From Erpobdella octoculata (Eukaryota > Annelida > Clitellata > Hirudinida > Erpobdellidae), in NCBI GenBank assembly GCA_963978895.1, contig OZ022238.1, forward strand, positions 46,734,210 through 46,798,209: DNA of 64,000 bases, given 5' to 3'. Numbering within the stretch: the first letter of the stretch is position 1; every line of letters begins with the position of its first letter. Made by a program: the position numbers and the translations under genes. Of the stretch, positions 1 through 28,421 are shown piece by piece. Under the pieces are notes generated by a model, which saw nothing but the letters and a program-made list of their open reading frames with translations, did not search any database and was not told the origin of the DNA.

Positions 1-177
1 TAAATTTTTCTAACGACTTATTTATAATACCGAGAAAATAATAAAAAAAAATACACATAATGATGCTCCAACGGAACCGTTTTGAGCCGGGATTTTTAAC
101 GAGAGGCTCAATCAATGCGAAGAAACCGCAGGACTTTAACTTAGCATATAAAAGAATAATTTCAATGAAATTGGCCC

Positions 178-340
178 ATCACTGTATACAATGTATAATG
201 CAATGTAACATCTCTATATAAAATGTATAATGCATTGTAACATCACTGTATAAAATGTATAATGCAATGTAACATCTCTTTATAAAATGTATAATGCATT
301 GTAACATCACTGTATAAAATGTATAATGCAATGTAACAAT
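178..340. repeat. 32-bp minisatellite, about 5 copies
   Basis: Tandem units of about 32 bp built on TGTATAAAATGTATAATGCA, with ATCACTG and ATCTCTT variants alternating. It lies downstream of the last Piezo exon found in the window. No exon was recognised in positions 1-501. Confidence 0.85.
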
Positions 341-501
341 CATTACACATGACTAAAATCATACATGAAACAAATCACTTCTATATTAAAAAGAAAAGAG
401 CACATTGAAAAGCATGATGAGATAAACTGCAAGGAAAAACAGTCAACAACAAAACAAACAAACAAGCAAGCAAACAAACACGTGCACTTAACGACACGCA
501 C

Positions 502-17751
<17,250 letters not shown>

Positions 17752-19570
17752 GATTCCGACTTTTTGTAAAATGTTCCTAACAATTATTTTTAAGATGTTT
17801 AAAAACTCCTAATCAGTAAGCATAAGCTTATGACAAAATAACAATGACTATTCCATGTTTAGAACATGTGTGCTAAGTTAGCAATATTGCTAGCCATGCA
17901 AATTTTAAAAAAAATTGTGTGCACAACCTGTGCACAAAAAAAATTTTTTTTTTTAATTTTGTACGGCCAGCAATTTTGCTAACTTTACCTGCATGTTTAG
18001 AACAGGGTATATTTTTTATAAACAAGTACAACTATAATTTTTCTATATTAAAAACACCAAAAATATCACTCACAAAAATATAACTTTACTCCTCACGCAC
18101 AATGTTTAATAATAACATTGTAATTGTTGTAATCTCATAGCATATTTATTGTCTTTTAAAAGTCCTGTTTAAGATTGTATCCAAAACCAACTATCTGCTT
18201 TGAAGTTGCTGCTCGACTTTAATTCTGAAATCCTGATCTAATCTGCTGATGAATGCCTGAAATTTTGGAAGTGCCATTTGCAGACTTTATCAAATTTAAA
18301 ATGATCTAGAATTAGAAACCTCAAACTAGACAGTTAGGTTAGATAGAGTCTAGTAACTTCTAGCTAGTTTTTTATAAACAGAAACTAGAGACCTTTAGTC
18401 TCTTTAGTTTAGTTTTTTATATTTATATTTTTAGAATCTAAAAATTTAGAATAATTTAGATGATTACACATTACACAACTTGAGTCTACTACTCTACACT
18501 CTACAGTTACACTCTACAGTTCTACACTCTACTACACTACTACACGTCTACCCCAACTAACTCCAGACCAGACGCCTAGTAGATATTCACAGACCAGCTA
18601 GCTACTTCTGAATAAGAAAAAAAATACTTTAACTTTAACCTTCCAGACAAACCATATAACTCTGAAAATCTAACGATAGTGTAATAATATAAATATGAAT
18701 AGCACGCAGAGGAAAACAAATCAATCGTTGACACTGATAGCTTACAGTTAGTTGATAATTCGACGAAAAGTTTCTATTTATTGTTCGACCGCCCAACTGA
18801 AATTAGCCCACGTAAATATGAGAAGAAATTTAAATAAAAATTAAACTAGTCATATCTCAGCCAATCAATCACTAAAATTTTTATAGCGCTATATGCTATA
18901 TACATCTATATATTATTATGTACGCAATAAACTCCATCCATCTATATATTATTATGTACGCAATAAACTCCAGATTTTGACACCCCTTTTCTCCTGCTCA
19001 ACCTCTAGGCTATATTTTCTATTTTCAGACCCCTTTCTCCAAAGCGTGCATGCACTCGGTTATCCCCATAGATATCTATGGTTATCCCCACCTCCAATAA
19101 AACTTTATCATTTGTAATAACGGGTTTAATCATCCTTATACAAATGTTTTAACAGTTTCAATAACAAAATGAAAAAAGTTTAATGATAAAAAATATTGTA
19201 TTTTGCAAAATACTTGTACTCATTTTGTACTTTGCTTTCAGCCATTCAATCATGTTGTCATTAAACAATTTAATACTATACATACAGGGTGGGCCAAACA
19301 AGTGAGACGGATTCCTGTTTTGTAATCAATTTTTCGAGCACTTCTACAACTCCAATTGACTTGAAAATTTCCAAACACATGATTGATAATTTATTTATTG
19401 AGCGCCTTTTACGCTTTGTTCAAAGGCGCATGTATTTCTACTAACAATAACAATGCAATATTGTAATATACTTTATTTCTAAATATTTTGTCTAAATTTG
19501 AGATGAATTTGAATTTGTTTATTATCAGAACCAAAAATATAAAAAACGTCTATAGAATCTAGCAATAAAA
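17752..19570. other. Piezo 5' flank and intergenic region
   Basis: The Piezo start codon is at 17751, so the promoter and any non-coding first exon should lie in this stretch on the minus strand. I see no TATA box or other element that can be assigned safely. A 36-bp direct repeat (CCATCTATATATTATTATGT-type) is at about 18895-18972. Confidence 0.5.
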
Positions 19571-19572
19571 AA

Positions 19573-20525
<953 letters not shown>

Positions 20526-20529
20526 ACTA

Positions 20530-21160
20530 TATTGAATTTATTTAAAATTTCATTGGACGCATTTCTCGGACCAGCGTTGGTGTTGCGCAGGCAAAACAGA
20601 CTAGCCGGAGCTGAGACCCGTAAAATAACGGTAAGGAAAATGCGGCTGCCTCTGTGCCGGCAAAACAAACGTGCCGGAACTGGCATTCGTGCCGGGGGAG
20701 AAAAATTAGTCCTTGCAGTATAGCCCCTACTCTAGTCACTCTGGTGTATATTATATATACTCACAAAACTGACAAAACCAAATGTTATCTGTACAGCTAG
20801 TTTATTTTGTTAACTTTTCTCTGCCGGCTCATTGAGTGAGAGAGCTAATCATAACTTCTAGTGGAGGGGCACAAAAGGTATGTAGAAGGCTATTTTCTCC
20901 TGTTCTCCCCCGCTGACTAACAGGCTTGTAGGTATTTGATCAGATCTCAATCGAAAGTCTAGTACAAAAAAATGCCCGTAGATTGTTTTTGTTTTAAAAT
21001 AATTTTTGTAAACAAATAAATAAATAAATAAAAGTTGTTATAATCGTTTATTCATTAGTTTATTATAAAATCCTGATTTAATTAGTTTTTGGTGTGACCA
21101 TATGGTAAACAAACAAATACCGTTTTTCTTTATCTTGTTTAGGTCAGTTTAAATAGGAGG
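20530..21160. other. Intergenic region with nothing recognised
   Basis: There is a GC-richer patch at 20560-20740 with short repeated GCCGG words. No gene is supported. Confidence 0.5.
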
Positions 21161-21298
21161 GCCTGCCCTAAACAAGATTCTTGTTGATTATTGAGGTCAT
21201 TCTTGAGGTAATTGTCGTTTTTACGTTATCTATAACATGTTCAGGCAATCCAATCAGAGATGCTATATTGACAACAAAGAGGTCATCTGGTAGTCTCC

Positions 21299-21870
21299 TG
21301 GTCGCTGCTATTGCCCCGGCGGTTCGCGTGATTGCAATCGTTAATGCTATTGCCACGGCGGTACGCGATCTTTGATTCGCTATATCTTTATTAATTTTGT
21401 TTTTTACACTATATGGTATATTCAAACTCAGATTTTGTACCTTTATATAAAAATATTAATGAAATAAAAAAAAATTATTTTGAAATTTTTATGCTACTAC
21501 CTAGGATAGGGTTTGGGGGTAGGGATAGGGGTAGGGTTAGGGTTCGGGTTATGGTTAGAGCTAGGGTTAGGGTTAGGGTTAGTAGCAATTTTACCGATTG
21601 TAATCACGTCGAACCGCCGGGGCAATAGCAGCGACCGATTGCAATCGGTAAAATCGACAGTCCCGTATTAAAATTAAACCCAAACCTTAACCCTATTCCT
21701 AACCCTATCCTAGGTAGTCAATTTCAATTTTTTTAAATTTAACTAATATTTTTAAATAAAGATACAAATTCTGAGTTTGAATATACCATAAAAAAATAAA
21801 ATTAATAAAGATATAGCGAATGAAAGATCGCCTACCGCCGTGGTAATAGTATTAACGTAATCTCCTAGTT
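21299..21870. mobile_element. Inverted-repeat element with internal TTAGGG-like tracts
   Basis: Two pairs of inverted repeats. Positions 21299-21338 (GCTGCTATTGCCCCGGCGGT) pair with 21595-21635. Positions 21341-21545 pair with about 21690-21865, through the CTATATCTTTATTAATTTT and TATGGTATATTCAAACTCAG segments. The inner edge of the second pair is TTAGGG/TAGGG repeats on the left (21505-21580) and CCCTAA-type repeats on the right (21682-21712). It looks like a MITE or palindromic element. No transposase is present. Confidence 0.7.
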
Positions 21871-22567
21871 CAGCAGCCTGAGCTAATTTCGATATAAAAC
21901 CGGTTTTAAAAATAAAAACCAAAAATTTTAATCAATTAAGCACAGAAAATTATTACAAGATATTAGTAGAAATATTTTGACACGCGGAATAATACAATTT
22001 CAAGTCATAAAAAAAAGTGGTAATCTCCTACTAGATACTAGACACTAGACTAGACTAGAGTACTAGAGCACCAAAGATGTTAATTTTGTTAGGATTAGGA
22101 TCGATCAAACTTGCGAAATAGGCATGATTTTTTATGTAATAGAATTGTTGTGCCCGATGCAGTAAGTAGTTATACTGCTCAAATGGCTATTTACAGTGTG
22201 CTACAAATATTTTAAAAAGATAAAGGATTTATTTATCTAAATATATATTCACCTTCATGACATAAGTTCTATTAGATAAATGTTTTGACAATTAAAAAAG
22301 TTTGTTGCATTATCAACGTTTCTCTACCCACCTCTACCCCTTCATTGGGGGTATAGTGGTTATACTCAAACACATTTTTACAAAATAATTGACCTTATCA
22401 TTCATGTTCAGCCTCAAAAATAACAGCAAACCCACCATTTTTTTAGTTTTTTTTTAAAGGAAGAGCTAATTAGTTTTTCAAATCAAAAACTTATATCTAA
22501 AACTTTTCTTTTCCTATTGAAGCATGATTAGTGTTTTGGTTTCCTTAGACTTAGGTCATAAGTTAGG
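21870..22567. other. Intergenic region with nothing recognised
   Basis: AT-rich, with a CTAGACTAGACTAGAG word cluster near 22040. No gene is supported. Confidence 0.5.
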
Positions 22568-23023
22568 ATGACTGAACACAGCAGAATGTCTTTAATGCAA
22601 GTGGAGTCAAAAGTTTACTTGTGGCAATATGATGACCACAAGAGCCTGATTTACGTAATCAAACGGGGCCATTTTTTTCAAATTCACCACTATCACCATC
22701 TTAAAAAAATAATATATAAATTGGACGCATTGATTGATTCAACTAAGTTTGTCAATTTTGTTTTGGCTTTTTGTTTGAAGATAATAAAATTTTTTCTAAT
22801 TAACAATTTCAAAGATTACATTGCAAATACATATTTTAAAATTAAATATTCAAAGTTTTTTACTTTAAAGCAAGTAAATAAAACAAAGACTTTGTATTCA
22901 TATTTAATTAAGTTGTTTATGTTTTTAATGACAACGGTTCCTTTTTATTTATTTTATTTTGTTGAGATTATCCACACACAAAAGTTCAACTTCCTTGACG
23001 GTTGGTTTTACTGTGAGAAATGA
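22568..23023 (+). CDS. Uncertain 151-codon open frame
   Basis: An ATG-started frame of 151 codons, rich in Lys, Phe, Ile and Tyr, as expected from random AT-rich sequence. It has no motif I recognise. The N-terminal third (TEHSRMSLMQVESKVYLWQY) is less biased than the rest and could be a remnant of something real. It lies upstream of the mini-Sin3 duplication in the same orientation, but no splice link to it was found. It may well not be a gene. Confidence 0.2.
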   Translation: MTEHSRMSLMQVESKVYLWQYDDHKSLIYVIKRGHFFQIHHYHHLKKIIYKLDALIDSTKFVNFVLAFCLKIIKFFLINNFKDYIANTYFKIKYSKFFTLKQVNKTKTLYSYLIKLFMFLMTTVPFYLFYFVEIIHTQKFNFLDGWFYCEK

Positions 23024-23449
23024 TATTATATTCCACTTAACCTAAAATTATTTTAACAATTCATGATGAGAATTCATTAAAGAGTGAGACTTAAATTAAA
23101 TTCTTTGTGAAATAACTAATCGGTTGTGAAGTCAAATCCATGTTAGAAACAAAAATGGCTGGCTTGAGGTTGTCGTGAAGCGTAGTGAAAATCTAACAAT
23201 TTAAAGGAGCTCAAAATTAAAATGTTTTATATAATAAAAATTAAAAAAAGGTCATTGATAAAAACAAAAGAACCTCTTTTGAAAATTGTAAAGTTTTCTT
23301 AAAATTATTAAGATAGGAAAATACAAAAATAGCCTTAACTTTTAACTTAATCTTAATTCATTGAACATTAGGGATTTCTCTTTGATAACTTTGATCTCAG
23401 TAAATTTGTACTACTACTATTTCCAGGAATGTTTCGAGTTAGAACAAAT

Positions 23450-23640
23450 ACTTCACAGTATTTGTATTATATAGTAATATTATTATTTATCACAGTATTT
23501 GTATTATATAGTAATATTATTATTTATCACAGTATTTGTATTATATAGTAATATTATTATTTATCACAGTATTTGTATTATATAGTAATATTATTATTTA
23601 TCACAGTATTTGTATTATATAGTAATATTATTATTTATCA
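23450..23640. repeat. 37-bp minisatellite upstream of mini-Sin3 copy 1
   Basis: Five copies of CACAGTATTTGTATTATATA followed by GTAATATTATTATTTAT, ending about 85 bp before the start codon. Confidence 0.93.
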
Positions 23641-23723
23641 TTAAACAATTGTTTTATTATATGATTTTGTATGAATTTTTGTTGTTATTTTTTAGTGAAA
23701 GAAAAACCCGTTTTTTAGCTGGA

Positions 23724-25072
23724 ATGTCTCAAAATTTACAACACATTCATCCACAACCAATACAGGTTTATTTCAATCGATGATCAAATGAAAATGCATT
23801 GTTTACTGTTTTTTAATTCATTTTTTGTGTATTTGTTGAAACTTAGGCACAGCAGGCCTCTGATTCAAAGCTTAAAGTAGAAGATGCTCTGTCATATCTG
23901 GATCGCGTCAAGCAGCAGTTTTGCGCTCAGCCTCATGTTTATAACGAGTTTTTGGAGATTATGAAAGAATTCAAATCACAAACGTGAGTTCAGTTGAACA
24001 GATTATTGAATGTTGTCATTGTATTTGAAATGTCGTTCCAAATACTTGAAACGTTATTAAAAAATAAATTAAAGAAGCATGTTGATGACAACAAGAAATG
24101 TCATTGTCATAGTAACGATAAACATTTTTTCTTACTATATCACCGGGATATTATTTTTTTGATACGATGTCGCTATGACATTTTTTTTAGCTATCTTGAA
24201 CATAATGTTGAAGATAGCTAAAATTATGTTTTCAATTTTTAAAATTAACTTTCACTTGTTTTGTTGAATTAGTTGATACTTTGCCAAGACGCTCTTGATT
24301 TTTGTTAAACAAGATTCAAAGACTTTTTATTGACTCACATTAAACCTACACCTTCTACTTCATTATTCTTACAGAATTGATACTCCCGGAGTCATATCTA
24401 GAGTCTCAACATTGTTTCAAGGACATAAAGAACTTATTGTCGGCTTCAATAAATTCTTACCTGTTGGTTATAAAATCGAATTGAACGAAGCCACAAACAC
24501 GATTAACGTTTACCAACCGGGAAGCATAGAGGTCTGTTCTAATTGTTTTAATATTTCAAAATTTTCAATATATTGCTTATCCATGAAGAAAGTTTTATGC
24601 TTTGAATTTGAAACTGTTACTTCTGAAGTTGAATGGATTAATGTTGGTTTTTTATTGAGCCAATTTTTCGATAATAATAAAACATCATAAAAAATAAATA
24701 ACTGTTATTACAAAACTCTATCGTTAGTTAAGAAAATAATGCACATTATGATATGAAACAAATAATAAAATGCTATGTTACTTATTTTAAATTATTGAGA
24801 AAATTAGTATATTATTTAAACTGTGTTTCTCATTAGAATTTGTTGTAAGGATGCTTTGTTTGATTTGATGTGAAACGATTTTACTAAAACTAATCAGCTC
24901 TGCTGACTAAATCGTTGTAGCAGTAAATAAATTATAAATAAGCTTCTTTTATTCATTGATTTTTTTTGTTTTCAAACAGACTATTATGGAGATAAAGGAA
25001 ACCATGACAGAAGAAGAGGGACTGTGCAGAAAATTCAATGATTTATCCCACGATCAGCTCAATCCTTTGTAA
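23724..25072 (+). CDS. Mini-Sin3 protein, PAH1 domain only, copy 1
   Basis: Exons 23724-23765, 23847-23983, 24375-24531 and 24980-25072 give a 142-residue product with consistent phases and GT-AG introns. Residues about 22-92 match the first paired amphipathic helix domain (PAH1) of the Sin3 corepressor scaffold: [56 protein letters not shown] and [14 protein letters not shown]. In Sin3, PAH1 binds short amphipathic helices of transcription factors. Normal Sin3 has about 1,200 residues with three or four PAH domains and an HDAC-interaction region; none of that is here. The tail ends [12 protein letters not shown] then stop. Residues before the domain are Gln/His-rich. The ATG follows a possible 3' splice site (TTTTTTAG at 23713-23720), so a 5' non-coding exon is possible. 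Function is inferred: a competitor or adaptor at PAH1 ligands. Confidence 0.82.
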
Positions 25073-25404
25073 AAATTCCAATTTTCTGAACTTGCATTAC
25101 CTTGTCAGTTTTTATGTATATTTCTGGAAAAATTGATCTTGAGCATTTCCAGTTTAGTGAATTACTTGAAATTGTATTTTACTAGATAATAAAAATTAAA
25201 AAAAGGTTATTGATAAAAACAAAAGAACCTCTTTTGAAAATTGTAAAAAAATTTTTTAATTATTAAGATAGAAAAATACAAAAATAGTCTTAACTCTTAA
25301 CTTAATATTAATTCATTGAACATTAGGGATTTCTCTTTGATAACATTGATCTCAGTAAATTTGTACTACTACTACTTCCAGGAATGTTTCGAGTTAGAAC
25401 AAAT

Positions 25405-25765
25405 ACTTCACAGTATTTGTATTATATAGTAATATTATTATTTATCACAGCATTTGTATTATATAGTAATATTATTATTTATCACAGTATTTGTATTATA
25501 AAGTAATATTATTATTTATCACAGTATTATATTTCTCTTTGATAACATTGATCTCAGTAAATTTGTACTACTACTACTTCCAGGAATGTTTCGAGTTAGA
25601 ACAAATACTTCACAGTATTTGTATTATGTAGTAATATTATTATTTATCACAGTATTTGTATTATATAGTAATATTATTATTTATCACAGTATTTGTATTA
25701 TAAAGTAATATTATTATTTATCACAGTATTTATATTATATAGTCATATTATTATTTATCATTAAA
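25405..25765. repeat. 37-bp minisatellite upstream of mini-Sin3 copy 2, two blocks
   Basis: Same unit as at 23450-23640. Two blocks are separated by a second copy of the leader TTTGTACTACTACTACTTCC, showing an internal duplication within unit 2. Confidence 0.9.
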
Positions 25766-25843
25766 CAATTGTTTTATTATATGATTTTGTATGAATTTTT
25801 GTTGTTATTTTTTAGCGAAAGAAAAACCTGTTTTTTAGCTGGA

Positions 25844-27446
25844 ATGTCTCGAAATTTACAACACATTCATCCACAACCAATACAGGTTTATTTCAATCGA
25901 TGATCAAATGAAAATGCATTGTTTACTGTTTTTTAATTCATTTTTTTTTGTACTTGTTGAAACTTAGGCACAGCAGGCCTCTGATTCAAAGCTTAAAGTA
26001 GAAGATGCTCTGTCGTATCTGGACCGAGTCAAGCAGCAGTTTTGTGCTCAGCCTCATGTTTATAACGAGTTTTTGGACATTATGAAAGAATTCAAATCAC
26101 AAACGTGAGTTCAGTTGAACAGATTATTGAATGTTGTCATTGTATTTGAAATGTCGTGCCAATATTAAAAAATAAAATAAAGAACCATGTTGATGACGAC
26201 AAGAAATGTCATTGTCATAGTAACGATAAACATTTTTTCTTACTATATCACTGGGATATTATTTTTTTGATACGATGTCTCTATGACATTTTTTTTAGCT
26301 ATCTTGAACATAATGTTGAAGATAGCTAAAATTGTGTTTTTAATTTTTTAAATTAACTTTCACTTGTTTTGTTGATTTAGTTGATACTTTGCCAAGACGC
26401 TCTTGATTTGTGTTAAACAAGATTCAAAGACTTTTTATTGACTCACATTAAACCTACACCTACTTCATTATTCATACAGACTTGATACTCCCGGAGTCAT
26501 ATCTAGAGTCTCAACATTGTTTCAAGGACATAAAGAACTTATTGTCGGCTTCAATAAATTCTTACCTGTTGGTTATAAAATCGAATTGAACGAAGCCACA
26601 AACACGATTAACGTTTACCAACCGGGAAGCATAGAGGTCTGTTCTAATTGTTTTAATATTTTAAAATTCTCAATATATTGCTTATCAATGAAGAAAGTTT
26701 TATGCTTTGAATTTGAAACTGTTACTTCTGAAGTTGAATGGATTAATGTTGGTTTTTTATTGAGCCAATTTTTTGATAATAATAAAACATCATAAAAAAT
26801 AAATAACTGTTATTACAAAACTCTTTCGTTAGTTAAGAAAATAAAGCACATTATGATATGAAACAAATAATAAAATGCTATGTTACTTATTTTATGTGTT
26901 ATTTTTTTAAATTATTGAGAAAATTAGTATTATTATTTAAACAGTGTTTCTCATTAGAATTTGTTGTAAGGATGCTTTGTTTGATTTGATGTGAAACGAT
27001 TTTACTAAAACTAATCAGCTCTGCTGACTAAATCGTTGTAGCAGTAAATAAATTATAAATAAGCTTCTTTTATTCATTGATTTTTTTTGTTTTCAAACAG
27101 ACTATTATGGAGATAAAGGAAACCATGACAGAAGAAGAGGGACTGTGCAGAAAATTCAATGATTTATCCCACGATCAGCTCAATCCTTTGTAAAAATTCC
27201 AATTTTCTGAACTTGCAATACCTTGTCAGTTTTTATATATATTTCTGAAAAAAATTGATCTTGAGCATTTCCAGTTTTGGGAATTACTTGAAATTGTATT
27301 TTACTAGATGCAGCTGTAACGAGACATCTGAATTCAAACTACCGAGTTATGATAGTAAGCCGAGCTCGTGGACAGATTTGTTCCCGATGAAAACGCAGAC
27401 CACGAAATTTTGTCAAACTTGTCGTCAACCCAGTTTTGATTCCTAG
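25844..27446 (+). CDS. Mini-Sin3 protein, PAH1 domain plus Cys-containing tail, copy 2
   Basis: Exons 25844-25885, 25968-26104, 26480-26636, then either 27101-27193 (142 residues, stop TAA as in copy 1) or 27101-27189 spliced to 27308-27446 (187 residues). The second model uses a donor that overlaps the stop (TTTGTAAAA) and the acceptor TTTTACTAG. The phases fit, replacing the stop by a Leu codon followed by CSCNETSEF. The extra tail has CxC and CxxC (FCQTCRQPS), which could bind zinc; I do not recognise the domain. AATAAAG at 27510 is a plausible polyadenylation signal. The PAH1 region differs from copy 1 by only a few residues (MSRN for MSQN, FLDIM for FLEIM, TLDT for TIDT). Confidence 0.82.
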
Positions 27447-27589
27447 ATCCTGATGAAATCTTGATTTTATTTCACAGTATATTAAACTATTTAATGTATT
27501 GTGGGCTGAATAAAGATGTGTCTGATAACAACCAAATGGGTTGTAAAACGTACAATGGGTAGATCTGCCAAAGTTTATCCCTCCTAAGT

Positions 27590-27835
27590 CTGGTCTTCGT
27601 TCTTCTTCTCGTAATCACTCTCGCATCTTCACTATTAAGCATTCTTTTGCTAAACGCTCTTTCTCCTAGTCTGGTCCCTATCTCTGAAACTCCCTTCCTT
27701 CTTCTCTTACTAACTCTACTTCTCTCACAGTTTTCCGTGGTGGACTTAAAACATATCTGTTTAACAAGTTCACGACCGAGCGCTATTGAACACTGCAGAA
27801 ATAGCGCTATAAAAATATTTTTGATTGATTGATTG
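27590..27835 (+). mobile_element. CR1/L2-like LINE 3' end fragment
   Basis: A plus-strand reading gives KRSFSPSLVPISETPF or, in the transposon's frame, SFSYSGPYLWNSLPSSL and FRRGLKTYLFNKF, the usual C-terminus of such LINE proteins. It ends in TTGATTGATTGATTGA, a simple 3' tail. The same family occurs at 34550 and 41250. Confidence 0.7.
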
Positions 27836-27839
27836 AAAG

Positions 27840-28420
27840 TTTCACACAGTCGATGATGTACTGAAACAACTGTTTATAAATTAGCATATTCTTCACGAAT
27901 TGTGTTTTGTGTTCAATAAGTTGTATTAAAAATTCTCTTAATTAATAGCCATAAATTATTACCAAAAATTAACATAAAAATAATCTTATTATGGTCAAAT
28001 TTCTTTTTCGTATCTCTCCCTTGACACAAGGTGTCAATGGTGTCATCAAATTTCATTATAGCTGCAAGGAGCCAAGTATGCATGCTTCTTGGAACACGTT
28101 GTTCGAGTTTAGCTGTTTCAGTACCCCACACCATTTGTGTTCGACTGATTGTCTTACACCTAAGTGTATAGCAGGTTCTATGCCTATCAATCTATACCAA
28201 AACCTATCAAGTCGTTTGCCAGAGACCTATGAACTATGACCTATAAACTCCAATTTAATTTTTTTTCAAAACGTCACTGATAAAGAAATTCTCAATTGTT
28301 AAATAGGATTATAACAGATACATTTAAAAGAGGAGGATTTCTGTTTAGATCTGAGATGAGAATTGGATTTGCGAAATAGGTTATTAGCTTTCAAGACAGG
28401 TGTATAAATGAAAACTTTGG
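27840..28420. other. Intergenic region upstream of the Zyg-11-like frame
   Basis: No gene was recognised. TTTCAAGACAG at 28390-28400 could be a 3' splice site just before the Zyg-11-like frame. Confidence 0.4.
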
Positions 28421-28421
28421 C

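Larger units (their letters stand above)
23230..27305 (+). repeat. Tandem segmental duplication of about 2 kb carrying the mini-Sin3 gene
   Basis: Unit 1 runs from about 23230 to 25185 and unit 2 from about 25186 to 27305. The segment starting AATAAAAATTAAAAAAAGGT at 23236 recurs at about 25187. Exons and introns of the two units are nearly identical. Unit 2 has extra copies of a 37-bp repeat and of its 5' leader (about 25530-25600). The sequence after the junction in unit 1 diverges from unit 2 exactly where unit 2 continues into exon 5. Confidence 0.9.

Noticed and set aside
1..501. A further Piezo exon at the left edge
   Set aside because: The expected VSVMNLLL-like continuation after exon 16 was not found; the next exon must lie outside the window.
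21500..21720. A chromosome end, suggested by TTAGGG-like repeats
   Set aside because: The tracts are short, degenerate, in opposed orientation and internal to an inverted-repeat element.
23450..25765. CRISPR-like direct repeats
   Set aside because: The 37-bp units are contiguous with no unique spacers, and this is an animal nuclear sequence.
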